Assembly (NCBI RefSeq): GCF_017068395.1
Contig: NZ_CP070619.1
Coordinates: forward strand, 868,001 to 932,000
DNA length: 64,000 nt
Direction: 5' to 3'
Origin: Rhodococcus pseudokoreensis
GTDB taxonomy: Bacteria; Actinomycetota; Actinomycetes; Mycobacteriales; Mycobacteriaceae
Below the pieces are notes generated by a model. It had not been told where the DNA came from. It ran no database searches and saw nothing but the letters and a program-made list of their open reading frames with translations. The position numbers and the translations under genes were made by a program. Position 1 is the first letter of the stretch, and every line of letters begins with the position of its first letter. This document shows positions 22,141-31,173 of this stretch, piece by piece.

Positions 22141-22689
22141 ATGAGCGCCGAATCACTGCACCGCACCGCGACTGCCGCACTCGAGGGCTGGAAGACGCTC
22201 GACGAGAACGACGAATCGTTGCGGCACACCATGCTTGCGTTCCTCGCATCCGCGCCGCTCGGGTGCCTGCGCGAATACGCGCCCGGGCACATCACGGCCT
22301 CCTCCCTCGTCCTGGACGAGGGAGGATGTCACGTGCTGCTCACCCTGCATCCCCGGGTCGGCCGGTGGATCCAATTGGGTGGGCACTGTGAGCCTTCCGA
22401 CGATACCGTCGTCGACGCCGCACTGCGGGAGGCGTGCGAGGAATCGGGGATTCCCGACCTGCGGATCGACCCCGAACTGCTGTCGGCCCACACCCACCCG
22501 ATCACGTGCTCACTCGGGCAGCCCACCCGGCACCTGGATCTCCGGTTCCTGGTCCGCGCGCGGTCCGGCGCCCACATCGTGCGTAGCTCCGAATCGACGG
22601 ATCTGCGCTGGTGGCCGGTGGACGCACTGCCGCCGAACGCGGAGAAGTCCACGATCGACCACCTCGTGCACCTGGCCGGACTGCGCTAG
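22141..22689 (+). CDS. NUDIX hydrolase
   Basis: This 182-residue protein has a clear Nudix box, GGHCEPSDDTVVDAALREACEESGI, at about residues 80-105, which binds the metal that hydrolyses nucleoside-diphosphate-linked compounds. The substrate is unknown. It follows fbiB by 10 bases on the same strand and is likely co-transcribed. It ends 14 bases before the convergent GDP-mannose pyrophosphorylase gene. Confidence 0.88.
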   Translation: MSAESLHRTATAALEGWKTLDENDESLRHTMLAFLASAPLGCLREYAPGHITASSLVLDEGGCHVLLTLHPRVGRWIQLGGHCEPSDDTVVDAALREACEESGIPDLRIDPELLSAHTHPITCSLGQPTRHLDLRFLVRARSGAHIVRSSESTDLRWWPVDALPPNAEKSTIDHLVHLAGLR

Positions 22690-22703
22690 GGGCGCTGCAC
22701 CTC

Positions 22704-23783
22704 TCACACGTCCGTGCTGAACCGCACCCCGCCGTCGGGCAGCGTCACGCCCGGCCACACCCGGGCCCCGCGCAGCAGTTCGCATCGGGCACCGATATCG
22801 GCTCCGTCACCGATCACCGCGTCCCGCACGAGGGCCCGCGGACCGATGCGCGCACCGAATCCGATGATGGACCGTTCGACGGTCGCACCGGCCTCCACGA
22901 CGGCACCGTCGAAGAGCACCGCACCGTCGAGTCGTGCGCCCGCACCCACCTCGGCGCCGCGGCCGACGACGGTGCCGCCGATCAGCAGTGCGCCGGGGGC
23001 GACGCCCGCACCCGGATGGACGAGCGATTCGCCGCGGGGACCGTCGAGCGCCGGCGAGGGAGCGATGCCGCGCACCAGATCCGCCGAACCGCGCACGAAG
23101 TCCTCGGGAGTGCCCATGTCGCGCCAATACGACGAGTCCACGTGTCCGTAGACGCGGGCGTCACCGGCGAGCAGCGACGGGAACACCTCACGCTCCACCG
23201 ACACCGGACGGCCCTCGGGGATCTGTTCGATGATCTCGCGCTTGAAGACGTAGCAGCCGGCATTGATCTGGTCGGTCGGCGGATCCTGCGTCTTCTCCAG
23301 GAAGGCGGTCACCCGGCCGTCGGAATCGGTGGGCACACATCCGAACGCCCGCGGATCGCCCACCCGCACGAGGTGCAGCGTGACGTCGGCCTCGCGGGTC
23401 CGGTGCGTGTCGAGGATCGCTCCCAGATCGGTGCCGCCGAGGACGTCGCCGTTGAAGACCATCGCGTGGTCCCCGCGGAGCTTCGGCAGAACGTTGCGGA
23501 TGCCGCCACCGGTGCCGAGTGGTTCGGTCTCGGTGACGTAGTCGATCTCGAGCCCCAGCTTGGAACCGTCCCCGAAGTACTCCTCGAAGACCTCCGCCTT
23601 GAAGGACGTGCCCAGCACGACGTGCTTGATCCCGGCCGCCTCGATCCGTGCCAGCAGATGCTGGAGGAACGGCAGACCCGCCGTGGGCAGCATCGGCTTG
23701 GGCGCCGACAACGTCAGCGGGCGAAGCCTCGTTCCCTTACCGCCGACCAGCACCACGGCATCGGTCGTCTTCTCAATTGCCAT
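22704..23783 (-). CDS. Mannose-1-phosphate guanylyltransferase (GDP-mannose pyrophosphorylase)
   Basis: This 359-residue sugar nucleotidyltransferase has the N-terminal signature VLVGGKGTRLRPLT and the TETEPLGTGGGIRN and FNGDVLGGTD stretches. The C-terminus (about 260-359) is a left-handed beta-helix made of hexad repeats. It makes GDP-mannose from mannose-1-phosphate and GTP. The same genomic place in M. tuberculosis holds Rv3264c (called manB or manC in different sources), so I leave the symbol blank. The start is ATG 23783 (MAIEKTTDAV), overlapping the upstream wbbL by 11 bases. Confidence 0.92.
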   Translation of the reverse strand: MAIEKTTDAVVLVGGKGTRLRPLTLSAPKPMLPTAGLPFLQHLLARIEAAGIKHVVLGTSFKAEVFEEYFGDGSKLGLEIDYVTETEPLGTGGGIRNVLPKLRGDHAMVFNGDVLGGTDLGAILDTHRTREADVTLHLVRVGDPRAFGCVPTDSDGRVTAFLEKTQDPPTDQINAGCYVFKREIIEQIPEGRPVSVEREVFPSLLAGDARVYGHVDSSYWRDMGTPEDFVRGSADLVRGIAPSPALDGPRGESLVHPGAGVAPGALLIGGTVVGRGAEVGAGARLDGAVLFDGAVVEAGATVERSIIGFGARIGPRALVRDAVIGDGADIGARCELLRGARVWPGVTLPDGGVRFSTDV

Positions 23784-24672
23784 CTGTCGTTCCCCCCTCG
23801 TTCTGGTTTCTGCGTCGTTCCCGGACCGCGGCAGCCACGGCGATCTTCGACCGCACCGCCAATCCTCCCCGAAGTGCCCACCGCAGCGGCGCCTGCCACC
23901 AATGGGGATGGCGATCGGCCTGGAACCGGTACGCACTCTGATGGTGGGCGGGCAGCATCAGTTCCGGATGCTTGCCCGCGGCGTGCCCCTTCGCGTGGGT
24001 GACCTCGGCGGAGGGCACGTAGACGTTGAGCCACCCCGCCTTGCCCAGGCGGTCACCGAGGTCGACGTCCTCCATGTACATGAAGTAGCGGGAATCGAAG
24101 CCGTTGATCGAGTCGAACGCGACGCGCCGCATCAGCAGGCACGAACCGGACAACCAGCCGACGGACCGCTCGCTGACGGACTCGTTCTCCTGACGGTAAC
24201 CGGCAGTCCACGGGTTGGACGGCCACACCGTGCCCAGCACCGCATGTCCGGCACCCGACACGAGGTCGGGGACCTGGCGCGCCGACGGGTAGATGCTTCC
24301 GTCGGGTTCCAGAACGAGAGGTCCGAGCGCCCCCGCCCGCGGCCAGCGCTCGGCGGCCGCGAGAAGAACGTCGATCGATCCGGGCGCCCAGCGAACATCC
24401 GGATTGGCGATGACGACGAACTCGATGTCCTCGTCGATCTCCGCCACAGCCCTGTTGATGGCACCGCCGTAGCCGATGTTCCCGCCGGTGCGCAGCAGGC
24501 GCACGTGCTCGTGCGCCGCGTCCGCGGCCTCGGGGGCGCCGTCCGTCGAACCGTTGTCGGCCATCACGACCTGCGGATCTTCTTTCGTCGCCTCGGCGAG
24601 AGTGCCCAGGAATTGCTCCAGATGCTCACCTGGCGAATAGGTCACCGTCACCACGGCCAGCTTCGAACTCAC
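23773..24672 (-). CDS. wbbL: Rhamnosyltransferase WbbL, cell-wall linker synthesis
   Basis: This 299-residue GT2 glycosyltransferase has the N-terminal VVTVTYSPGEHLEQFL, the nucleotide-binding ADNGSTDG, GGNIGYGGAINRA and the IANPDVRW metal motif, then the WLSGSCLLMRR and YFMYMEDVDLGDRL acceptor region. In mycolic-acid bacteria WbbL adds rhamnose to GlcNAc-PP-decaprenol, joining arabinogalactan to peptidoglycan. The start is a GTG (VSSKLAVVT). It lies between rmlD, which makes its donor dTDP-rhamnose, and the GDP-mannose gene. Confidence 0.93.
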   Translation of the reverse strand: MSSKLAVVTVTYSPGEHLEQFLGTLAEATKEDPQVVMADNGSTDGAPEAADAAHEHVRLLRTGGNIGYGGAINRAVAEIDEDIEFVVIANPDVRWAPGSIDVLLAAAERWPRAGALGPLVLEPDGSIYPSARQVPDLVSGAGHAVLGTVWPSNPWTAGYRQENESVSERSVGWLSGSCLLMRRVAFDSINGFDSRYFMYMEDVDLGDRLGKAGWLNVYVPSAEVTHAKGHAAGKHPELMLPAHHQSAYRFQADRHPHWWQAPLRWALRGGLAVRSKIAVAAAVRERRRNQNEGGTTDGN

Positions 24673-24706
24673 GCGGGCAAGCGTAGCCGTTGAAAGGGGG
24701 TCCCTC

Positions 24707-25555
24707 TCACACCGCGGCATGCAGAGCGGCGCGCAACGCGTCTCGCCACGGCCGCAACGGGGTCAGCCCGGCGTCGGCCCACGCGCGGCCGGACAGCACC
24801 GAGAACGCCGGCCGTGGGGCGGGGCGCACGAACTGGGCACTCGTGCAGGGGTGCACGCGCTGCGGGTCGGCACCCGCCTCCTCGAACACGGCACGCGCCA
24901 GGTCGAACCAACTCGCCCGGCCCGAGTTGGTGGCGTGCAGCACCGGTGCGTCGATGTCGCTGCGCCCGGCCAGTTCGAGCAGCCCGTCGGCCAGGTCGCC
25001 GGCGAATGTGGGCGAGCCCACTTGGTCGTCCACGACGTCGACCGTGTCACGTTCACGTTCGAGTCGGCGCATGGTGGAGACGAAATCGGAACCCACCCCG
25101 CTGTACACCCAGGCGGTGCGCACCACGTGCGCGGATGGAAGCGCAGCGTGGACGGCGCGCTCGCCGGCCAGTTTGGTGCGTCCGTAGGCCGTCGCGGGAC
25201 CGGTCGGGGCGTCCACCTCGTACGGCGTGTCGCCGTCCCCGGAGAACACGTAGTCGGTGGAGACGTGGATCAGCCGGGCACCCACCCGGGCGCACGCCGC
25301 CGCCAGGTTCGCGGGACCGTCCTCGTTCACCGCCCGCGCGGTGTCCTCGTCCGACTCCGCGGCGTCGACCGCCGTGTACGCGGCGCAGTTGATCACCACC
25401 GAACCGGCCTCGACCTGGGCGAGCACCGCGTCGCGGTCGGTGATGTCGAGCTCGTCCGACCCCACACCCCGGGCCGGAATCCCGGCGGCCTCGGCTCGTC
25501 GGAGGAGGTGTCCACCCAGCTGCCCCCGGGCGCCGGTCACAAGGATGTTCGTCAC
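24707..25555 (-). CDS. rmlD: dTDP-4-dehydrorhamnose reductase
   Basis: This 282-residue short-chain dehydrogenase/reductase makes dTDP-L-rhamnose. It has the NAD(P)-binding ILVTGARGQLGGHL, the VINCAAYTAVDAAE segment, the VSTDYVFSG stretch and the catalytic YGRTK. The start is a GTG at 25555, where the family normally begins. It is upstream of wbbL by 34 bases and divergent from the LCP gene, with 68 bp between the two starts. Confidence 0.94.
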   Translation of the reverse strand: MTNILVTGARGQLGGHLLRRAEAAGIPARGVGSDELDITDRDAVLAQVEAGSVVINCAAYTAVDAAESDEDTARAVNEDGPANLAAACARVGARLIHVSTDYVFSGDGDTPYEVDAPTGPATAYGRTKLAGERAVHAALPSAHVVRTAWVYSGVGSDFVSTMRRLERERDTVDVVDDQVGSPTFAGDLADGLLELAGRSDIDAPVLHATNSGRASWFDLARAVFEEAGADPQRVHPCTSAQFVRPAPRPAFSVLSGRAWADAGLTPLRPWRDALRAALHAAV

Positions 25556-25623
25556 GGCGCCCAGTCTGGCACGCCGATCCACGCCTCCCTGCTCCAGCCG
25601 CGGCGACCAGTAGCCTGGTTTCC

Positions 25624-27159
25624 GTGTCACACGAGCAACCCGCACCAGACGCACCCCCGAGCACCGCTCGGCGGCCGATTCACATCGCTGTCGCGGTGCT
25701 GTCGGTGCTCGCACTCGTCGTCACGGGATTCGCGTGGCGGAGCATCGACTCGCTGCGCAACAATCTGGCAACCGCGGGCGGTCTCGGACTCGGCGGAAGC
25801 GCCGACGGCGCCGTCGACATCCTCATGGTCGGCACCGACAGCCGCACCGACGCCCACGGCAACCCCCTCTCCCAGGAGGAACTCGACTCGCTGCGCGCCG
25901 GCGAGGAAGTGGCGTCCAACACCGACACCATCGTCCTCATCCGCGTCCCGAACGACGGCAGTTCCGCCACCGCCATCTCCATCCCCCGCGACTCCTACGT
26001 CGACGTTCCGGGCATCGGCATGTCGAAGATCAACGCCGCCTACGGCGCCACCAAGGAAACCGAGAGGCTGAAGCTCGTCGAGGACGGAGCCACCGACAAG
26101 GAGGCCGAGGAGGAGTCGACGAAGGCAGGCCGCGAGGCTCTCATCCAATCGGTGGCAGACCTCACGGGCATCACCGTCGACCACTACGCCGAGGTCGGGC
26201 TGCTCGGGTTCGTCCTCCTCACCAACGCGGTCGGCGGCGTCGACGTCTGCCTCAACGAACCGGTGGACGAGGACATGTCGGGCGCCCACTTCCCCGCCGG
26301 TGAGCAGTCGCTGAAGGGTGCGGACGCACTGAGCTTCGTCCGCCAGCGCCACGACCTTCCCCGCGGCGACCTCGACCGCATCGTGCGCCAGCAGGTGTTC
26401 ATGGCGTCCCTCGTCGGCAAGGTGCTGTCCGCGAAGACCCTCAGCGACCCGGGCAAGCTGAACGAACTCAGCGGCGCGGTGCAACGCTCGGTCGTGCTCG
26501 ACGACGACTGGGACATCATCGAATTCGCCACCCAACTGCAGGACCTCGCCGGCGGCAAGGTGCAGTTCGAGACCATTCCGGTCGCGGACCTCAACGGTAT
26601 GACCGACTACGGCGAGTCCATCGTGGAGGTCAAGCCGAAGGACGTGAAGAAGTACGTGGCCGGTCTCGTCGGCGAGGAGCCTGCCGACTCGGAGGACACC
26701 ACCACCACCAAGTCCGAGACGCCCGACATCGACACCTCGACCGTCACCGTCGACGTCGCGAACTCGAGCGACGTCGGGGGTCTCGCGAACGGTGTGGCCG
26801 ACGCCCTGACGTCGCTCGGCTACGGCCAGGGTGAGATCGGTAACTACACCGGCAAAGCGGTGAGCGAGACCACCGTCTTCGCGCATTCCGCGGACGACGA
26901 CAGCGCCAAGGCGGTCGCGGCCGCACTCGGGGGGCTCCCCACCGACACCGACTCCACGCTGCCCGAAGGCTCGGTCCGGGTGGTGCTGTCCGGTGACTAC
27001 CAGGGGCCGACGTCCGCCGAGACCATCAGCACCACCTCGTCGTCCGAGTCCTCGGAGACGGGCCTCGAGCCCGTGTCCACGGCAGGAACGACCCCCACCC
27101 CGGCACCGCCCGGCCCGCCCATCGATGCCGGCTCGTCGGGCCCGCGTTGTGTGAACTAG
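25624..27159 (+). CDS. LytR-CpsA-Psr (LCP) family cell-wall glycopolymer ligase
   Basis: This 511-residue membrane-anchored enzyme has a membrane helix at about residues 18-40. The LCP domain (about 55-275) contains VDILMVGTDSRTD, the conserved arginine/aspartate site ISIPRDSYVDVPG and FVRQRHDLPRGDLDRIVRQQ. A LytR_C domain follows (about 375-450) and a Ser/Thr/Pro-rich tail. LCP proteins attach arabinogalactan to peptidoglycan in this group. It matches Rv3267 next to rmlD-wbbL, which fits. The start is a GTG at 25624. Confidence 0.93.
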   Translation: MSHEQPAPDAPPSTARRPIHIAVAVLSVLALVVTGFAWRSIDSLRNNLATAGGLGLGGSADGAVDILMVGTDSRTDAHGNPLSQEELDSLRAGEEVASNTDTIVLIRVPNDGSSATAISIPRDSYVDVPGIGMSKINAAYGATKETERLKLVEDGATDKEAEEESTKAGREALIQSVADLTGITVDHYAEVGLLGFVLLTNAVGGVDVCLNEPVDEDMSGAHFPAGEQSLKGADALSFVRQRHDLPRGDLDRIVRQQVFMASLVGKVLSAKTLSDPGKLNELSGAVQRSVVLDDDWDIIEFATQLQDLAGGKVQFETIPVADLNGMTDYGESIVEVKPKDVKKYVAGLVGEEPADSEDTTTTKSETPDIDTSTVTVDVANSSDVGGLANGVADALTSLGYGQGEIGNYTGKAVSETTVFAHSADDDSAKAVAAALGGLPTDTDSTLPEGSVRVVLSGDYQGPTSAETISTTSSSESSETGLEPVSTAGTTPTPAPPGPPIDAGSSGPRCVN

Positions 27160-27176
27160 AAAACGAGAGACGGACT

Positions 27177-27902
27177 GTGTCCATGAACCATGCGTCCCGC
27201 ACGCTGACCGACGCCCTGCTCGACCCGATCCTGAAGAACGACCCGGCCGGACCGCGCGTCACGTTCTACGACGACGCGACGGGCGAACGGGTCGAACTCT
27301 CGGCGCTCACCCTCGCCAACTGGGCGGCTAAGACCGCCAACCTGCTGCGCGACGAATTCGCCGTCGAGCCCGGCGCCCGCGTCGCCGTGCTCCTGCCCGC
27401 GCACTGGCAGACCGCCGCGGTACTCCTCGGCGTCTGGTGGGCCGGCGCCGAGGTCGTCCTCGAACCCGACGCGGACGCCGAGATCGCCCTCGTCTCCGCT
27501 GCGCACCTGAGCGACGTCGAGGACGTCCCGGAGGTCGCGGCGCTGTCGCTGGACGCGTTCGGCCGACCCGTTCCCGACCTTCCTGTCGGCATCACCGACT
27601 ACGCCACTTCGGTGCGCGTTCACGGCGACCAGTTCAGGCCGACGGTCGCGGGACCCGCCCTCGCAGGCAAGAGTGTCGACGACGTTCTCGCCGCGGCACT
27701 GGCCTCCGCCGAGACGCACGGGATCACCGGCTCCGACCGGGTGCTGTCCGTCGAGGCGTGGGACTCCCCCGACGCCCTGATCGACGGTCTGGTGGCCGTT
27801 TTCGCGGCCGGCGCGTCACTGGTGCAGGTCACCAACCCCGACACCGCGGCTCAGGCGAGGCGCATGGACACCGAGAAGATCACCCGTCAGCTGTCCCGGT
27901 AG
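27177..27902 (+). CDS. TIGR03089-type protein, N-terminal adenylate-forming-enzyme-like domain
   Basis: This 241-residue protein resembles only the front of an AMP-binding enzyme (ANL superfamily): ELSALTLANWAAKTANLLRDE and VAVLLPAHWQTAAVLLGVWWAGAEVV. It lacks the core AMP-binding motifs and the C-terminal lid. It matches Rv3268 in position. With no catalytic motifs it may be a structural or regulatory relative. It follows the LCP gene by 17 bases. The start is GTG 27177, with an ATG two codons later as an alternative. Its end overlaps the convergent next gene by 16 bases. Confidence 0.8.
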   Translation: MSMNHASRTLTDALLDPILKNDPAGPRVTFYDDATGERVELSALTLANWAAKTANLLRDEFAVEPGARVAVLLPAHWQTAAVLLGVWWAGAEVVLEPDADAEIALVSAAHLSDVEDVPEVAALSLDAFGRPVPDLPVGITDYATSVRVHGDQFRPTVAGPALAGKSVDDVLAAALASAETHGITGSDRVLSVEAWDSPDALIDGLVAVFAAGASLVQVTNPDTAAQARRMDTEKITRQLSR

Positions 27903-28267
27903 CCGCCGTCCGCGAGGCCCGCGGCGATCTCGAACCTGTTCCGGGCACCGCGACGCCTCGACTCCTCGAACAGGTACCGCAGCGCGAAGGTCCACCCGTA
28001 CGTCGCCCACTGGTCGGCGTGGACCGCTTCGTGTCGCAGCAACGATCTCGCCGGTTCCTTGCCGGTGAGAAACGCACCGCCGATGGTCGTCCCGCCGCGC
28101 GCGTACCCACCGCGCATGCCGCTGCACACGAACAGGCCGAACTCGTCGTCGAACGCAATGCGCGCACCCCACAGCCGGGCATACGCCAACGCCAGCCGGG
28201 TGATCGCCGCCGACTCGGGATTCCCCCGCGAAGCGCGGATCATCGTCACCCCGTGGCTGCGTTTCAT
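27887..28267 (-). CDS. Small protein with a zinc-peptidase-like HExxH motif
   Basis: This 126-residue protein carries LLRHEAVHADQWATYG at about residues 80-95, i.e. an HExxH zinc motif, with ESRRRGARNRFE downstream. Upstream is a short stretch with FGLFVCSGMRGGYARGGTTIGGAF. It is too short for a standard peptidase. Actinobacteria have similar small proteins, sometimes annotated as Fe-S oxidoreductase, without support. I start it at ATG 28267 (MKRSHGVTMIRAS). No clear operon partner. Confidence 0.65.
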   Translation of the reverse strand: MKRSHGVTMIRASRGNPESAAITRLALAYARLWGARIAFDDEFGLFVCSGMRGGYARGGTTIGGAFLTGKEPARSLLRHEAVHADQWATYGWTFALRYLFEESRRRGARNRFEIAAGLADGGYRDS

Positions 28268-28329
28268 GTGCGCAGGATAAGCGCTCGCGGCAGGGTTCAT
28301 CCACAACCTCACGCCGCGGGAATCCCGCG

Positions 28330-28632
28330 CAGCACCATCGCCTCCCGGTGCCGGAGTGGCCGCTACCACCGTGTGCTGCCCACGGTGTACTCCCTCGTCG
28401 AACCCGACACGTACGACCGGTGCGCCGCGGTGCCTGCGTGGCGGCCGGCCGCGGTGCTGAGTCACCGCACAGCGGCCTGGCTCTACGGGTGGCTGCCCGA
28501 ACCGACGGTCGTCGAAGCCACGATCCCCAGGGGGCTCCGCGTGACGCCGCCCGACTGGCCCATCCCGATGCGATCGCCGACGAGATCATCGCCGCAGTGC
28601 GAAGACGACGCCGCAGTAGGCGCCGGAAGTGA
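28330..28632 (+). pseudogene. Internally deleted AbiEi/DUF559-like gene remnant
   Basis: From about 28346 one frame reads RSGRYHRVLPTVYSL, then WRPAAVLSHRTAAWLYG, which resembles the N-terminal wing of AbiEi-antitoxin/DUF559 (Vsr-like) proteins common in actinobacteria. After PPDWP the match shifts to another frame, reading HPDAIADEIIAAVRRRRR then a stop, which looks like the C-terminus of the same family. About 150 or more residues of the middle, including any nuclease domain, are missing. No good start is present. It fills most of the 440-base stretch between the HExxH gene and purE. Confidence 0.6.
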
Positions 28633-28636
28633 ACTG

Positions 28637-28697
28637 AGCCGCCACTCGTCGGCCTCCGAGGGCTGTTTCGGCCCCGGGAGAGCGAAGAGTGGCGGCT
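28637..28697 (-). terminator. Inverted repeat downstream of purE
   Basis: Eleven-base arms AGCCGCCACTC and GAGTGGCGGCT flank a 39-base loop that has its own small GGGC/GCCC hairpin. The structure lies 11 bases past the purE stop, so it may be the terminator of purK-purE, although no U-tract follows. Confidence 0.45.
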
Positions 28698-28707
28698 GAG
28701 TACGAAA

Positions 28708-29235
28708 TCAGCCCAGCAGTTTGTCGCGGAGGGCCTGATCCTTGCCCAGGACCATCTTCTCGAGCCCGTCCTGGAATGCGACCATCTGCTGCTGCAGGGC
28801 GGGGTCGGCGGCACCGAGGATGCGGACGGCGAGGAGGCCGGCGTTGCGGGCGCCGCCGATGGACACGGTGGCGACGGGGACGCCTGCGGGCATCTGCACG
28901 ATCGAGAGCAGTGAGTCCATGCCGTCGAGGTACTTCAGCGGGACGGGTACACCGATGACGGGCAGCGGGGTGGCCGATGCGACCATGCCCGGCAGGTGGG
29001 CGGCGCCACCGGCGCCGGCGATGATCACCTGGATGCCGCGGCCGGCGGCGTCCTTCGCGTAGTCGAGCATGCGCTGCGGTGTGCGGTGTGCGGAGACGAC
29101 ACCGACCTCGAAGCGCACCCCGAATTCGGCGAGCGCCTCGGCGGCGGCCTCCATGGTGGGCCAGTCGGAGTCGCTGCCCATGATGAGCCCGACCTGTGCG
29201 CCCTGCCGTGCTGCCGTGTCACTCACCGTGTTCAT
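28708..29235 (-). CDS. purE: N5-carboxyaminoimidazole ribonucleotide mutase
   Basis: PurE moves the carboxyl group of N5-CAIR to give CAIR in purine synthesis. The sequence shows [23 protein letters not shown], the catalytic-site [11 protein letters not shown] and PVIGVPV, all class I PurE features. ATG 29235 (MNTVSDTA) has a GGATGGG site; a GTG at 29226 is an alternative. It overlaps the upstream purK by 17 bases, as expected for the two-enzyme bacterial route. About 175 residues. Confidence 0.95.
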   Translation of the reverse strand: MNTVSDTAARQGAQVGLIMGSDSDWPTMEAAAEALAEFGVRFEVGVVSAHRTPQRMLDYAKDAAGRGIQVIIAGAGGAAHLPGMVASATPLPVIGVPVPLKYLDGMDSLLSIVQMPAGVPVATVSIGGARNAGLLAVRILGAADPALQQQMVAFQDGLEKMVLGKDQALRDKLLG

Positions 29236-30478
29236 CCCATCCGTCGGTCCATTCAGCGTGCGAGAGCCAGTGTGCAGCGCGTTCGGCCCGCTCACGGACC
29301 CGTGCCACGTATTCGGGGTCGTCGATCGAGCCCGGCCCGCCGACGATGTTCACGTGACCGATCTTCCGGTCCTCACGTTCGCCCTTGCCGTACAGGTGGA
29401 TCTTCGCGTCGGGCATCCGCGCGAAGAGGTGGTGGACGCGTTCGTCCATGCTCATCTCGGGCGCGGTCGGCGCGCCGAGGACGTTCGCCATCACCGTGAT
29501 CGGTGCGAGGGGCGCGGTGTCGCCGAGCGGGTAGTCGAGGACGGCGCGCAGGTGCTGCTCGAACTGTGAGGTGCGGGCGCCGTCCATGGTCCAGTGACCG
29601 GAGTTGTGCGGGCGCATCGCGAGTTCGTTGACGACGAGCGTGCCGTCGGTGGTCTCGAACAGTTCGACGGCCATGGCTCCGACCACACCGAGTTCGGACG
29701 CGACGCGGAGCGCCAGTTCCTCGGCGGCCTCGGCGACCGAGTCGGGCAGCGCCGGGGCGGGGGCGAGGACCACGGCGCACTGTCCGTGGCGTTGCACGGT
29801 CTCCACCACCGGCCACGTGGCGCCCTGACCGAACGGTGACCGCGCCACCATCGCGGACAGCTCACGCCGCATCTCGACCTTCTCCTCGACCAGGAGGGAG
29901 ACACCCTTGTCGAGTTGCTGGGTGACGATGCGCTCGGCCTCGTCGGAATCGTCGGTGATCCACACACCGCGACCGTCGTATCCGCCGCGGACGGCCTTGA
30001 TGACGACGGGCCAGCCGTGTTCGGCGCCGAACTTGACGACGTCCTCGGCCCAGGTGACCTCGGCGAACGCCGGGACCGGTGCGCCGAGTTCGCCGAGCTT
30101 GCGGCGCATCGCGAGTTTGTCCTGCGCGTAGATGAGCGCCGTCGGCGGCGGCTGCACGTTGACGCCCTCGGCGACCAGAACGTCGAGGTGCTCGGTGGGC
30201 ACGTGCTCGTGGTCGAACGTCAGCGCGTGTGACCCGACTGCGGCCCTGCGGAGCGCGTCGAGGTCGGTGTGGCTTCCGAGGACGACGTCGGGGCTCACCT
30301 GCGCTGCGGGTTCGTCGGGGGTGCCGGAGAGCACCCGCAGTGTCTGGCCGAGCGCGATTGCGGCCTGGTGGGTCATTCGCGCGAGTTGGCCGCCACCGAT
30401 CATCGTCACGACGGGTTGCCCGGCGGTCAGATCGCGGGGTGTCGTGGGACGCGGTGTGGAGTCAGAGTTGCCGGTCAC
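29219..30478 (-). CDS. purK: N5-carboxyaminoimidazole ribonucleotide synthase
   Basis: This 419-residue ATP-grasp enzyme makes N5-CAIR from AIR, bicarbonate and ATP. Features are the N-terminal [12 protein letters not shown], the [19 protein letters not shown] loop, [11 protein letters not shown], and the late [15 protein letters not shown] motif. It starts at a GTG. It is the first gene of purK-purE and is divergent from the GtrA gene, with 131 bases between the starts. Confidence 0.95.
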   Translation of the reverse strand: MTGNSDSTPRPTTPRDLTAGQPVVTMIGGGQLARMTHQAAIALGQTLRVLSGTPDEPAAQVSPDVVLGSHTDLDALRRAAVGSHALTFDHEHVPTEHLDVLVAEGVNVQPPPTALIYAQDKLAMRRKLGELGAPVPAFAEVTWAEDVVKFGAEHGWPVVIKAVRGGYDGRGVWITDDSDEAERIVTQQLDKGVSLLVEEKVEMRRELSAMVARSPFGQGATWPVVETVQRHGQCAVVLAPAPALPDSVAEAAEELALRVASELGVVGAMAVELFETTDGTLVVNELAMRPHNSGHWTMDGARTSQFEQHLRAVLDYPLGDTAPLAPITVMANVLGAPTAPEMSMDERVHHLFARMPDAKIHLYGKGEREDRKIGHVNIVGGPGSIDDPEYVARVRERAERAAHWLSHAEWTDGWDEHGE

Positions 30479-30609
30479 GGGTCACTAGTTTGTCACGTCC
30501 GGTGCCGGGTTCCGCCGCCGAGGTCGCCGGGCCGGAGTTTCTGTGATTCTCCTGATGATCTCGCCGCCAATTGGTGGTATCCGGTCCGACTTTCGTAAAC
30601 TCATCCGTT

Positions 30610-31170
30610 GTGTCATTTGTCGACGGCGTCCTTGCACGCGTTCCCCAGCCTTTCCGGGCTCTCGCGTTGCGCCATCACGAACTGATCAAGTTCGCGATTG
30701 TGGGCGGCACCACCATGATCTTCGACCTCGCGATCTTCTATTCGCTGAGCCTCACGATCCTCGAAGAGAAGCCGGTGGTCGCCAAGGTTCTGTCCGGAAT
30801 TCTCGCGACGGTCCTGAGCTACATCCTCAACCGCGAATGGTCGTTCAAGAACCGCGGCGGACGGGAACGCCATCACGAGGCCCTGCTGTTCTTCACGATC
30901 AGCGGAGTGGGTGTTCTCCTCGCCGCCGCGCCGCTGTGGATCGCCAACAACGTGTTCGACATCCGCGAGACGCAGGACAACCTGACCACGTTGGTGATCG
31001 TCGACTTCGTGCTCAACTACATCATCGGCAACCTGCTGCAGATGGTGTTCCGTTTCTGGGCCCTGCGCCGGTTCGCATTCCCCGACGAGAACGTGCATCT
31101 CATCGATCCGGATCTCGTCGACCCGGATCTCGTCGACGAGGCCGCCGAGGAAGAAATCGGCCAACCCTGA
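30610..31170 (+). CDS. GtrA-family membrane protein
   Basis: This 186-residue protein has four membrane helices and the GtrA opening HELIKFAIVGGTTMIFDLAIFY. GtrA-like proteins help move lipid-linked sugars across the membrane for arabinan or other glycan modification. It matches Rv3277. The C-terminus has a short repeat (IDPDLVDPDLVDE) and an acidic tail. The start is GTG 30610 (VSFVDGVLARVP); an earlier GTG is possible. It ends 4 bases before the convergent histidine kinase gene. Confidence 0.87.
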   Translation: MSFVDGVLARVPQPFRALALRHHELIKFAIVGGTTMIFDLAIFYSLSLTILEEKPVVAKVLSGILATVLSYILNREWSFKNRGGRERHHEALLFFTISGVGVLLAAAPLWIANNVFDIRETQDNLTTLVIVDFVLNYIIGNLLQMVFRFWALRRFAFPDENVHLIDPDLVDPDLVDEAAEEEIGQP

Positions 31171-31173
31171 CCG

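Noticed and set aside
25627..26886. 419-residue minus-strand open frame
   Set aside because: Shadow of the LCP gene; repetitive charged and valine-rich translation, no family features.
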